Shown: positions 1 to 7,137, numbered from the stretch's first letter. The stretch is 17,136 nucleotides of DNA from an uncultured Bacteroidales bacterium (GCA_937911235.1 CALDPN010000124.1:1-17136); one strand, 5' to 3'. Numbers and translations: made by a program. Notes: generated from the letters alone by a model not told the origin.

Positions 1-935
1 AAGGAGGTTATGCTATCCCAGCATTCAACTTCAACAACATGGAACAAATGCAAGCTATCATCACTGCTTGTGCTGAACAAAAATCTCCAGTTATCCTTCA
101 AGTATCTTCTGGTGCGCGTAAATACGCTAACCAAACTTTACTTCGCTACATGGCTCAAGGTGCTGTAGAATTTGCTAAAGAACTAGGTTGGGAAAAACCA
201 CAAATCGCTCTTCACTTAGACCACGGTAACTCTTTCGAGTTATGCAAAAGCTGTGTAGACATGGGCTTCTCTTCAGTTATGATCGACGGTTCTCACCTTC
301 CATACGAAGAAAACGTAGCTCTAACAAAACAAGTTGTTGAATACGCTCACCAATTTGGTGTAACTGTAGAAGGCGAACTTGGTGTATTAGCTGGTGTAGA
401 AGACGACGTAGTAGCTGAACACAGCAACTATACTCAACCAGAAGAAGTTATCGACTTCGTAACACGCACAGGTTGTGACTCTCTAGCTATCTCTATAGGT
501 ACTTCTCACGGTGCTAACAAATTCACTCCAGAACAATGTACTCGTGACGAAAACGGTATCTTAATCCCACCTCCATTACGTTTCGACATCCTTAAAGAAA
601 TTGAAGAAAAACTTCCTGGATTCCCAATCGTACTTCACGGTTCTTCTTCAGTTCCACAAGAATACGTTAAAATCATCAACGAAAACGGTGGTAAACTAAA
701 AGACGCTGTAGGTATTCCAGAAGAACAACTTCGTAAAGCTGCTGCTTCTGCAGTTTGCAAAATCAACATCGACTCTGACGGTCGTTTAGCTATGACTGCT
801 GCTGTACGTCAATTCTTCAACACAGACCCAGACAAATTTGACCCACGTCAATATCTAGGACCTGCTCGTGAAGAACTTAAAAAACTTTATACTCATAAAG
901 TTGTTAATGTACTAGGTTCTGCAGGCAAAGCCTAA
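1..935 (+). CDS. fba: Class II fructose-bisphosphate aldolase, 5'-truncated by the window edge
   Basis: Cleaves fructose 1,6-bisphosphate to dihydroxyacetone phosphate and glyceraldehyde 3-phosphate (and the reverse) in cytoplasmic glycolysis/gluconeogenesis, using a divalent metal. The frame is open to the left edge: upstream of the first in-frame ATG at 39 the codons from base 3 read GGYAIPAFNFNN, the usual N-terminal motif of this family, so ATG 39 is internal and the true start lies outside the window. Metal and phosphate-binding signatures are visible: HLDHGN, GELGVLAGVEDD, the SIGTSHGANKF loop, LHGSSSVP and KINIDSD. The family is usually a little over 300 residues, so only a short N-terminal piece is missing. 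Codon choice is strongly biased (CGT, GGT, AAC), as in highly expressed genes and as in gdhA next door. The sequence AAGGAGG at the window start followed by ATG is coding, not a ribosome site. Family assignment is secure. Confidence 0.95.
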   Translation, partial: GGYAIPAFNFNNMEQMQAIITACAEQKSPVILQVSSGARKYANQTLLRYMAQGAVEFAKELGWEKPQIALHLDHGNSFELCKSCVDMGFSSVMIDGSHLPYEENVALTKQVVEYAHQFGVTVEGELGVLAGVEDDVVAEHSNYTQPEEVIDFVTRTGCDSLAISIGTSHGANKFTPEQCTRDENGILIPPPLRFDILKEIEEKLPGFPIVLHGSSSVPQEYVKIINENGGKLKDAVGIPEEQLRKAAASAVCKINIDSDGRLAMTAAVRQFFNTDPDKFDPRQYLGPAREELKKLYTHKVVNVLGSAGKA

Positions 936-943
936 TCCGGAAG

Positions 944-1037
944 ATTTTTAAGGGTGCTTTTGTCGTTGCCCTTGTCCTCACAATCCTCGAGTACCTATGT
1001 ACACTCCGGTTGTTCGGACTTCGGGACGCCTAAAAAT
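944..1037. repeat. Large imperfect palindrome, REP-like candidate
   Basis: A 46-base core at 974-1019 folds back on itself: GTCC pairs with GGAC, ACAAT with GTTGT allowing one G-T pair, and GTAC with GTAC around a CTAT loop, with a few mismatches. Outside this, ATTTTTAAGG (944-953) pairs with CCTAAAAAT (1029-1037), one A being bulged. The core is more GC-rich than the flanks and lies between the fba stop and the terminator. It looks like a dispersed extragenic palindrome, but copy number cannot be judged from one window. Confidence 0.45.
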
Positions 1038-1070
1038 CCCTCCATAAAAATCATCCTCAAGGATAAATAA

Positions 1071-1110
1071 AAAACGGATAGTTTCATTTTGAAATTATCC
1101 GTTTTGTTTT
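1071..1110 (+). terminator. Rho-independent terminator after fba
   Basis: A 15-bp stem, 1071-1085 with 1091-1105, contains one G-T pair and a 5-base loop. It begins AAAACGGATA and ends TATCCGTTTT, followed by GTTTTTA. It ends the aldolase transcript. Confidence 0.85.
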
Positions 1111-1142
1111 TACTTATAATTTTAAAGCAAATTAATGCACAT

Positions 1143-1161
1143 AACTTTCAATTTGAAAGTT
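1143..1161. promoter_or_regulatory. Operator-like perfect palindrome upstream of gdhA
   Basis: AACTTTCAA-T-TTGAAAGTT is a 19-base perfect dyad with a single central base. It lies about 65 bases upstream of the likely gdhA -7 box and is not followed by a T-run, so a regulator-binding site fits better than a terminator. The cognate regulator is unknown. Confidence 0.35.
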
Positions 1162-1218
1162 TGCGAAATTTATTTATACAAAGACACCTATTTATTAAGG
1201 TATCAAGTAGTTTTTAGT

Positions 1219-1226
1219 TACCTTTG
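1219..1226 (+). promoter_or_regulatory. Putative gdhA promoter, -7 box
   Basis: TACCTTTG matches the Bacteroidetes -7 consensus TAnnTTTG. It lies 71 bases before the gdhA ATG. No clear TTTG -33 box is seen 19-21 bases upstream. A short hairpin (GGACG 1245-1249 with CGTCC 1256-1260) would lie in the 5' leader. Confidence 0.5.
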
Positions 1227-1297
1227 CATTCGTAAAATTAGAACGGACGCATTTACGTCCCTACGCAAATAAATTAAATTTCTAAACATATATTATT

Positions 1298-2632
1298 ATG
1301 AACGCAAAAAACGTAGTAGAAAACTTAAAAAAACGTTTTCCAAATGAACCTGAGTACATCCAAGCTGTACAAGAAGTGTTAGAAACTATCGAAGATGTTT
1401 ACAACCAACATCCAGAATTCGAAAAAGCTAACTTAATCGAAAGACTTTGTATTCCAGATCGTATCTTTACATTCCGTGTTTCATGGGTAGATGATAAAGG
1501 TAACGTTCAAACAAATATGGCATACCGTGTTCAACACAACATGGCTATCGGTCCTTACAAAGGTGGTATCCGTTTCCACTCTTCTGTAAACCCTTCAATC
1601 CTAAAATTCTTAGCGTTTGAACAAACATTCAAAAACGCTCTTACTACTCTTCCAATGGGTGGTGGTAAAGGTGGTTCAGACTTCTCTCCACGTGGTAAAT
1701 CAAACAACGAAGTTATGCGCTTCTGCCAAGCTTACCTACTAGAACTTTCTAAACACATCGGTCCTGACACCGACATCCCTGCTGGTGACATAGGTGTAGG
1801 TGCTCGTGAAGTAGGTTACATGTTCGGTATGTATCGTAAACTTTCTGGCGAATTCACAGGTACTTTCACTGGTAAAGGTCTAGAATTCGGTGGTTCTCTA
1901 ATCCGTCCTGAAGCTACTGGTTACGGTAACATCTATTTCTTAAATAGCATGCTTAAAACTCGTAACATCGACATCGCTGGCAAACGCTGCTTAGTATCAG
2001 GTTCTGGTAACGTAGCACAATATACCTGCGAAAAACTTCTTCAACTAGGTGCAATTCCATTGACTCTATCAGATTCTAACGGTTACATCTACGATCCAGA
2101 AGGTATCACATTCGAAAAACTTGAATACGTAAAAGAACTTAAAAACGTTCAACGTGGTCGTATCAAAGAATACGCTGAAAAATATGGTTGCAAATATGTA
2201 GAAGGTGCTCGTCCATGGGGTGAAGTTGCTGACATCGCTCTTCCATGTGCTACTCAAAACGAACTTAACGGTGACGACGCTAAAACTCTTCTTGCAAACG
2301 GCGTAATCGCTGTATCTGAAGGTGCAAACATGCCTTCTACTCCAGAAGCTGTTGAAGCATTCCAAGCTGCTAAAATCCTTTACGCTCCTGGTAAAGCTTC
2401 TAACGCTGGTGGTGTTGCTACCTCTGGTCTAGAAATGAGCCAAAACTCTGGTCGTATCAGCTGGAGCCGCGAAGAAGTTGACGCTAAACTTCAAAGCATT
2501 ATGGCTAACATCCACGAAAACTGCGTGAAATACGGTACTGAAGAAGATGGTTACATCAACTACGTTAAAGGTGCTAACATCGCAGGCTTCATGAAAGTTG
2601 CTAAAGCTATGATGGCTCAAGGTATCATCTAA
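1298..2632 (+). CDS. gdhA: NADP-type glutamate dehydrogenase
   Basis: Catalyses reversible reductive amination of 2-oxoglutarate to L-glutamate with ammonium and NAD(P)H in the cytoplasm; the sequence resembles the hexameric, biosynthetic NADP-type branch. At 444 residues it has that family's usual length. The N-terminal dimerisation/substrate domain contains PMGGGKGGSDF (about 119-129) with the catalytic lysine near 124, followed by PAGDIGVGAREVGYMFG (about 161-177). The C-terminal nucleotide-binding domain has the Rossmann motif SGSGNVAQ (about 234-241). Cofactor preference is inferred from family and context. The ATG is preceded by an A/T-rich leader with no Shine-Dalgarno, normal for Bacteroidetes. 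Highly biased codon use suggests strong expression. It heads a same-strand run with nfnA, nfnB and ddh, which can supply NADPH and use it in a second amination; the 127-base gap to nfnA contains a hairpin, so joint transcription is likely but not certain. Confidence 0.96.
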   Translation: MNAKNVVENLKKRFPNEPEYIQAVQEVLETIEDVYNQHPEFEKANLIERLCIPDRIFTFRVSWVDDKGNVQTNMAYRVQHNMAIGPYKGGIRFHSSVNPSILKFLAFEQTFKNALTTLPMGGGKGGSDFSPRGKSNNEVMRFCQAYLLELSKHIGPDTDIPAGDIGVGAREVGYMFGMYRKLSGEFTGTFTGKGLEFGGSLIRPEATGYGNIYFLNSMLKTRNIDIAGKRCLVSGSGNVAQYTCEKLLQLGAIPLTLSDSNGYIYDPEGITFEKLEYVKELKNVQRGRIKEYAEKYGCKYVEGARPWGEVADIALPCATQNELNGDDAKTLLANGVIAVSEGANMPSTPEAVEAFQAAKILYAPGKASNAGGVATSGLEMSQNSGRISWSREEVDAKLQSIMANIHENCVKYGTEEDGYINYVKGANIAGFMKVAKAMMAQGII

Positions 2633-2663
2633 TCTTAGATAAACCTAAAACAAAAATAAAAAC

Positions 2664-2700
2664 TAACCGATTAATCGGAGTTAATTCGATTAATCGGTTA
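2664..2700 (+). terminator. Hairpin after gdhA: weak terminator, attenuator or double operator
   Basis: TAACCGATTAATCG (2664-2677) is perfectly complementary to CGATTAATCGGTTA (2687-2700), giving a 14-bp stem with a 9-base loop. No T-run follows, so termination would be inefficient and read-through into nfnA is plausible. Each arm also contains the palindrome CGATTAATCG (2668-2677 and 2687-2696, 19 bases apart), so the element could instead be two DNA operator half-regions. Confidence 0.5.
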
Positions 2701-2724
2701 TTACGCATATAAAAATAACATTCT

Positions 2725-2743
2725 GTAACCCCAAAAAGGTTAC
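2725..2743 (+). other. Small leader hairpin before nfnA
   Basis: GTAACC (2725-2730) pairs with GGTTAC (2738-2743) around a 7-base loop and ends 16 bases before the nfnA ATG. It could influence translation or RNA stability. No function is shown by the sequence alone. Confidence 0.3.
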
Positions 2744-2759
2744 AAAAAAGACAAATAAA

Positions 2760-3587
2760 ATGAATAAAATAATCAGTAAAGAGCATTTCTCAGAAAATGT
2801 AGTAAAATTAGAGATCGAAGCTCCTCTAATAGCTAAATCACGCAGAGCTGGTCACTTCGTGATCGTACGCGTAGGTGAAAAAGGCGAACGTATTCCTCTA
2901 ACCATAGCTGGTTCAGATTTAGAAAAAGGAACTATCACACTAGTAGTTCAAAAAATGGGTGTATCTTCTACCAAATTATGTAACCTAAACGTAGGTGACT
3001 ATGTAACTGACGTGGTTGGTCCTCTTGGTAAAGCTACTCATATTGAAAACTTCGGTACAGTTGTTTGTGCATGTGGTGGTGTAGGTACAGCTCCAATGCT
3101 TCCTATCGTTGAAGCACTTAAAAAAGCAGGTAACAAAGTAATCTCTGTGCTTGCAGCTCGTACAAAAGACCTTATCATCCTAGAAGAAGAAATGAGAAAA
3201 TTCTCTGACGAAGTTATCATTATGACAGACGACGGTTCTTACGGTACTCAAGGTCTTGTTACCAATGGTGTAGAAAGCGTAATCAACCGCGAAAAAGTGG
3301 ATATGTGTGTGACTATCGGTCCTGCTATCATGATGAAATTCGTTTCTTTACTAACTAAAAAATACGAAATCCCTACTGTAGCATCTCTTAACACTATCAT
3401 GGTGGACGGTACTGGTATGTGCGGCGCTTGCCGTGTAACTGTGGGCGACGAAACAAAATTCGTTTGCGTTGACGGTCCAGAATTTGATGCACACCAAGTA
3501 AATTTCGACGAAATGATGATGCGTCTAGGTGCATATCGCGAACAAGAACAAGCCGCTATGGCTGCATATATTAACTCTTTAAAATAA
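2760..3587 (+). CDS. nfnA: NfnA/SudB-like ferredoxin-NADP reductase subunit (FAD, 2Fe-2S)
   Basis: Small subunit of the NADH-dependent reduced ferredoxin:NADP+ oxidoreductase, a cytoplasmic flavin-based bifurcating complex linking NADH, ferredoxin and NADPH pools. At 275 residues it has the family length. A ferredoxin-reductase FAD domain shows RIPLTIA (44-50). A nucleotide-binding domain has CGGVGTAPM (about 105-113). A C-terminal iron-sulphur segment has MCGACRV with Cys221 and Cys224, plus Cys236 in FVCVDGPEFD. The same fold occurs in PyrK-type dihydroorotate dehydrogenase electron-transfer subunits, a common misannotation, but the adjacent GltD-like partner, 10 bases downstream, points to Nfn. 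The bifurcating activity itself is inferred from family and pairing. Confidence 0.88.
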   Translation: MNKIISKEHFSENVVKLEIEAPLIAKSRRAGHFVIVRVGEKGERIPLTIAGSDLEKGTITLVVQKMGVSSTKLCNLNVGDYVTDVVGPLGKATHIENFGTVVCACGGVGTAPMLPIVEALKKAGNKVISVLAARTKDLIILEEEMRKFSDEVIIMTDDGSYGTQGLVTNGVESVINREKVDMCVTIGPAIMMKFVSLLTKKYEIPTVASLNTIMVDGTGMCGACRVTVGDETKFVCVDGPEFDAHQVNFDEMMMRLGAYREQEQAAMAAYINSLK

Positions 3588-3597
3588 TTATTTAGAG

Positions 3598-5049
3598 ATG
3601 GAAAATTTAACAGATAGAAGTGCAGCTTGGCGTGACGAGCTTCGCAAATCAATGAAAAATAAAGAACGCACCGAGATTGCGCGCGTTAAAATGAATGAGC
3701 TTGATGGTGAATATCGTAGCCACAACTCAGAAGAAGTAAACCAAGGCTTAACAGTAGAACAAGCATTAATGGAAGCTAAACGTTGTTTAGACTGTCCAAA
3801 TCCTAGCTGTATGCAAGGTTGTCCGGTTAGCATCAACATTCCTTCTTTCGTAAAAAATATTGAACGCGGCGAATTCTTAGCAGCTGCTAAAGTTCTTAAA
3901 CAAACTTCTGCTCTTCCAGCAGTTTGTGGTCGTGTTTGTCCTCAAGAAAAACAATGCGAAAGCCAATGTATCCACATTAAAATGGGTAAAGCTCCAGTGG
4001 CTATCGGTTACCTAGAACGTTTCGCAGCAGACTACGAACGTGAAAGCGGTAACATCGCTGTGCCAGAAATCGCTGCTAAAAACGGTAAAAAAGTAGCAGT
4101 TGTTGGTTCAGGTCCTGCTGGTCTTTCTTTCGCTGGTGATATGGCTAAACTTGGTTACGACGTAACTGTATTTGAAGCTCTTCACGAAATTGGTGGTGTG
4201 TTGAAATATGGTATTCCAGAATTCCGTCTTCCAAACAATATCGTCGACGTAGAAATCAACAACCTAGAAAAAATGGGTGTTACCTTCGTTAAAGACTGTA
4301 TCGTAGGTAAAACTATCAGCTTCGATGATATTAAAGAACAAGGTTTCGAAGGTATGTTTGTTGCTTCTGGTGCTGGTCTTCCAAACTTCATGAACATCAA
4401 AGGTGAAAACTTAATTGGTATTATGTCTTCTAACGAATACCTAACACGTGTAAACCTTATGAGCGCTGCAAAAGACGACTTCGATACTCCAGTACTTAAA
4501 GGTAAACGTGTGGCTGTTATCGGTGGTGGTAACACTGCTATGGACTCTGTTCGTACAGCTAAACGTCTTGGTGCTGAACTTGCTATGATTGTTTATCGCC
4601 GTAGCGAAGAAGAAATGCCTGCTCGTGTAGAAGAAGTTAAACACGCTAAAGAAGAAGGCGTTGAATTCCGTACACTTCACAACCCAATCGAATATATCGG
4701 TGACGAAAAAGGTCGTGTTAAACAAATGTTACTACAAAAAATGGAACTAGGTGAAGCTGATGCTTCTGGTCGTAGAAAACCAGTTGCTATCGAAGGCGCT
4801 ACCGAACTTATCGACGTTGACACAGTAATCGTGAGTGTTGGTGTATCTCCAAACCCACTTATCCCTAGCTCAATCGACGGTTTAGATGTATCTCGCAAAG
4901 GTACTATCGTAGTAAACGACGATATGCAAAGTTCTATTCCAATGATTTTCGCAGGTGGCGACATCGTGCGTGGTGGTGCTACTGTTATCCTTGCTATGGG
5001 TGACGGTCGTAAAGCAGCTGCATCAATGCACGAATATTTAAGTAAATAA
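3598..5049 (+). CDS. nfnB: NfnB/SudA-like large subunit (GltD-like, two 4Fe-4S clusters)
   Basis: Large subunit of the NfnAB complex; the family is often annotated as NADPH-dependent glutamate synthase small subunit. The N-terminal region carries eight cysteines in two groups, Cys63/66/71/75 (CLDCPNPSCMQGC) and Cys110/114/120/124, matching two [4Fe-4S] sites. An FAD-binding motif VVGSGPAGLSFAG follows at about 168-180, and an NADPH-binding motif VIGGGNTAMDS at about 307-317. A C-terminal IFAGGDIVRGGATVILAMGDG stretch closes the FAD site. At 483 residues it is full length. No glutamate synthase large subunit is present in the window and nfnA is directly upstream, so NADPH production by Nfn is more likely than GOGAT activity. 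The downstream ddh begins one base after this stop, strong evidence of co-transcription. Confidence 0.9.
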   Translation: MENLTDRSAAWRDELRKSMKNKERTEIARVKMNELDGEYRSHNSEEVNQGLTVEQALMEAKRCLDCPNPSCMQGCPVSINIPSFVKNIERGEFLAAAKVLKQTSALPAVCGRVCPQEKQCESQCIHIKMGKAPVAIGYLERFAADYERESGNIAVPEIAAKNGKKVAVVGSGPAGLSFAGDMAKLGYDVTVFEALHEIGGVLKYGIPEFRLPNNIVDVEINNLEKMGVTFVKDCIVGKTISFDDIKEQGFEGMFVASGAGLPNFMNIKGENLIGIMSSNEYLTRVNLMSAAKDDFDTPVLKGKRVAVIGGGNTAMDSVRTAKRLGAELAMIVYRRSEEEMPARVEEVKHAKEEGVEFRTLHNPIEYIGDEKGRVKQMLLQKMELGEADASGRRKPVAIEGATELIDVDTVIVSVGVSPNPLIPSSIDGLDVSRKGTIVVNDDMQSSIPMIFAGGDIVRGGATVILAMGDGRKAAASMHEYLSK

Positions 5050-5050
5050 T

Positions 5051-5941
5051 ATGATTAAAGTTGCAATTATCGGATACGGCAATATTGGCAAATTTGCTTT
5101 ACAAGCCGTTCTAGCTGCTCCAGATATGGAACTTGTAGGTGTAGTTCGTAGAGACGCATCTAATGTTCCTGCTGAGCTAGCTAATATAAAAGTGGTTTCT
5201 AATATAGATGACCTAGGCAAAGTAGAAGTGGCTATTCTTTGTGGCCCAAGTAGAAGTATTCCAGAAACTTCTGCTACCCTACTTGCAAAAGGCATCTGCA
5301 CTGTGGATAGCTATGATATTCACGGAGATATTTGGGAAGTTAGCCAAAAGCTAGATGCAGTGGCTAAAGCAAATAACTCTGCTGCTATCATATCTGCAGG
5401 TTGGGACCCAGGTTCAGACTCTGTAATCCGTGCTTTACTTAAAGCTATGGCTCCAAAAGGTCTAACCTACACAAACTTTGGCCCTGGTATGAGTATGGGA
5501 CACTCAGTTGTAGCTCGTAGCAAAGAAGGCGTGAAAAACGCACTTTCTATGACAATTCCTCTAGGCACTAGCGTACACCGCCGCATGGTTTATGTAGAAC
5601 TAGAAGAAGGTGCTTCTCTAGAAGCTGTAACTGCTGCTATCAAGAGCGACTCTTACTTTAGCCACGATGAAACACACGTTATTCAAGTGCCATGCGTAGA
5701 TGACCTTCAAGATATGGGTCATGGCGTGCTTATTGAACGCAAAGGTGTTTCTGGTAGCACTCAAAGCCAACGTTTCGCATTCACAATGACAATCAACAAC
5801 CCTGCTCTTACTAGCCAAATCCTAGTAAGCTGTGCTCGTGCTGTTGTGAAACAACGCCCAGGTGCATATACTCTTCCAGAGATTGCTCCTATGGATATGC
5901 TTTATGGCAGTCGTGAAGCGTTGATTCGTGAATTAGTATAA
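5051..5941 (+). CDS. ddh: meso-Diaminopimelate D-dehydrogenase
   Basis: Catalyses NADPH-dependent reductive amination of the open form of tetrahydrodipicolinate with ammonium to meso-diaminopimelate: a one-step route to the peptidoglycan cross-linking residue and lysine precursor that bypasses the acylated intermediates. The N-terminal Rossmann motif is AIIGYGNIGKFAL (about 5-17), with VGVVRRD ending the second strand. Family features include CGPSRSIPE, SAGWDPGSDSVIRALL and the FGPGMSMGHSVVAR segment. The length of 296 residues is slightly under the roughly 300-330 of characterised enzymes and shows no obvious gap. Its start lies one base past the nfnB stop. Sharing a transcript with nfnAB and following gdhA fits a need for NADPH and ammonia. 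Confidence 0.9.
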   Translation: MIKVAIIGYGNIGKFALQAVLAAPDMELVGVVRRDASNVPAELANIKVVSNIDDLGKVEVAILCGPSRSIPETSATLLAKGICTVDSYDIHGDIWEVSQKLDAVAKANNSAAIISAGWDPGSDSVIRALLKAMAPKGLTYTNFGPGMSMGHSVVARSKEGVKNALSMTIPLGTSVHRRMVYVELEEGASLEAVTAAIKSDSYFSHDETHVIQVPCVDDLQDMGHGVLIERKGVSGSTQSQRFAFTMTINNPALTSQILVSCARAVVKQRPGAYTLPEIAPMDMLYGSREALIRELV

Positions 5942-5946
5942 TTTAA

Positions 5947-6025
5947 TTTTTAATGAGGCGTTATTCCTTAGGAGTTAAAAAAAAAGCCTTCGGCAAAACT
6001 CCTAAGTAATAACCCTCATTAAAAA
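5947..6025. repeat. Long near-perfect inverted repeat downstream of ddh
   Basis: 5947-5976 pairs with 5997-6025, about 28 base pairs with one bulged C and one mismatch. The 20-base loop contains an A-run and GCCTTCGGC, itself able to form a 3-bp hairpin. No long T-run follows, so it may block exonucleases or act with the next hairpin rather than terminate alone. It begins just past the ddh stop. Confidence 0.7.
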
Positions 6026-6045
6026 CTCTGAAAACTAAATACCCT

Positions 6046-6086
6046 AAAAAAATGAATATCTATGCATAGATATTCATTTTTTTTTG
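6046..6086 (+). terminator. Perfect palindromic terminator between ddh and corA
   Basis: 6046-6083 is a perfect 38-base palindrome centred on TATGCATA, with an A-run on the left and a T-run (6077-6085) on the right. It should terminate the gdhA-nfnAB-ddh transcript, and its symmetry would allow work in both directions. The corA -7 box begins immediately after the T-run. Confidence 0.85.
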
Positions 6087-6094
6087 TATTTTTG
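6087..6094 (+). promoter_or_regulatory. Putative corA promoter, -7 box
   Basis: TATTTTTG matches TAnnTTTG. The -33 region would fall inside the preceding palindrome and shows no clear TTTG. Transcription would begin near 6100, giving a leader of about 110 bases before corA. Confidence 0.5.
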
Positions 6095-6122
6095 CAACCG
6101 AATTTTAACTACATTAATCAAA

Positions 6123-6158
6123 ATGGACGATTATCATCCGGAAAATACTAATTTTTAA
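6123..6158 (+). CDS. Candidate leader peptide MDDYHPENTNF upstream of corA
   Basis: An 11-codon ORF starts at the first ATG after the predicted transcription start and follows an A-rich stretch (AATCAAA) of the kind seen before Bacteroidetes starts. The peptide has two aspartates at positions 2-3, a proline at 6 and a glutamate at 7. Its TAA stop (6156-6158) falls inside the left arm of the hairpin at 6154-6188, so a translating ribosome would disturb that structure. In enterobacteria, acidic/proline-rich leader ORFs upstream of Mg2+ transporter genes sense Mg2+ through ribosome destabilisation. That is an analogy only; translation here is unproven. Confidence 0.35.
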   Translation: MDDYHPENTNF

Positions 6159-6210
6159 GAATGGAGAGTAGGTTTCTCTATTCTTAAACTAAAGATAGGA
6201 GAACACCTAT
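6154..6210 (+). promoter_or_regulatory. Structured corA leader with alternative pairings
   Basis: A 14-bp hairpin pairs 6154-6167 with 6175-6188 around the loop GTAGGTT. A second small hairpin pairs ATAGG (6195-6199) with CCTAT (6206-6210), directly abutting the corA ATG and partly burying an AGGAG-like stretch. The first loop (GTAGGT, 6168-6173) is also complementary, with one G-T pair, to ACCTAT (6205-6210), so the two states compete. No T-run follows, so control would be at translation rather than termination. Confidence 0.4.
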
Positions 6211-7137
6211 ATGAGAACATTTTTAAAAAATGGTGCCGGAATGGTTCCATGCAACAAATGGGAACCTAACTGCTGGGTTAACGTTGTAAAACCAACCACA
6301 CAAGACAAAGCATATCTTATCAACACCCTTGATGTGCCTTTGGCGTTCTACGAAGACATTGAGGACGTTGACGAACGTCCACGTGTGGAAGTAGAAGATG
6401 GCTGGTGCCTTGTGCTTATGCGTATTCCATACAAAGTACACAATGCTAGCGGTACATTCTCTACCGTGCCACTTGGTATCATCTTTAAAGACGATATTTT
6501 TGTGTCAGTTTGCTTCCACCAAACAGACATTATTCCAGATTTTATCCAATACACAAAAAGAAAAAACATTCATAAGACAGATAATATAAACTTTGTCTTT
6601 AGACTACTTCTTTCTTCTAGTATCTGGTTTCTAAAATATCTAAAGAGCATTAACGCACAAATTAAAGCTGCAGAAAGGGAACTTGAAATCTCTGTGGACA
6701 ACGACGATTTGAAGACACTTTCAAACTTAGACCGCACATTGGTCTACTTTACCTCTGCGCTTCGTGGCAACGAAATTCTTACTCATAAACTAAAAAATAT
6801 GAGAGGAATTAAAGAGGTTTACGACCCAGACCTTGTGGAAGACGTGGAAATTGAGTCTAAACAAGCGCTTGAAACCACAAACATTTATGCTACTATTTTG
6901 AATAGTACACTAGAAACATACGCTACCGTGATTTCAAACAACTTGAATATGGTGATGAAACGACTTACAAGTATCAACGTTATTCTGATGTTGCCTACAC
7001 TGATAGCAAGTTTCTTTGGTATGAACCTTGAAATTGGATCTACTATTTTCAACTGGTGGTTCTACACAGCAGTGTTTGTTTCACTAGTATTAACAGCATT
7101 TAGTGTTCTATTCTTCTTCAAGAAGAAATGGTTCTAA
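6211..7137 (+). CDS. corA: CorA-family magnesium/divalent cation transporter
   Basis: Pentameric inner-membrane channel for Mg2+, also Co2+ and Ni2+ in some members. At 308 residues it matches the usual length of about 310-350. The long soluble cytoplasmic part (about 1-245) is charged and helical, with a probable coiled stalk (AAERELEISVDNDDLKTLSNLDRTLVYFTSALRG region). Two C-terminal membrane segments follow: the first ends in the diagnostic pore-mouth motif FFGMN (GMN at 270-272); the second runs from about NWWFYTAVFV to VLFFF. A KKKWF tail ends the protein on the cytoplasmic side. It has its own promoter and an unusual structured leader. DUF486 follows after 20 bases, so corA, the DUF486 gene and rarA may be one transcript. 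Ion specificity is not visible in the sequence. Confidence 0.92.
   Translation: MRTFLKNGAGMVPCNKWEPNCWVNVVKPTTQDKAYLINTLDVPLAFYEDIEDVDERPRVEVEDGWCLVLMRIPYKVHNASGTFSTVPLGIIFKDDIFVSVCFHQTDIIPDFIQYTKRKNIHKTDNINFVFRLLLSSSIWFLKYLKSINAQIKAAERELEISVDNDDLKTLSNLDRTLVYFTSALRGNEILTHKLKNMRGIKEVYDPDLVEDVEIESKQALETTNIYATILNSTLETYATVISNNLNMVMKRLTSINVILMLPTLIASFFGMNLEIGSTIFNWWFYTAVFVSLVLTAFSVLFFFKKKWF

Noticed and set aside
1..12. AAGGAGG followed by ATG as a start site for the first gene
   Set aside because: The bases are codons of the aldolase motif GGYAIPAFNFNN; the ATG at 10 is in another frame, and the gene begins outside the window.
2069..2620. Minus-strand frames opposite gdhA
   Set aside because: Aromatic- and serine-rich shadows of a strongly biased coding strand, without family resemblance or starts.
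3598..5049. Glutamate synthase small subunit in a GOGAT enzyme
   Set aside because: No large subunit is present and the partner is NfnA-like, so Nfn is the better reading.
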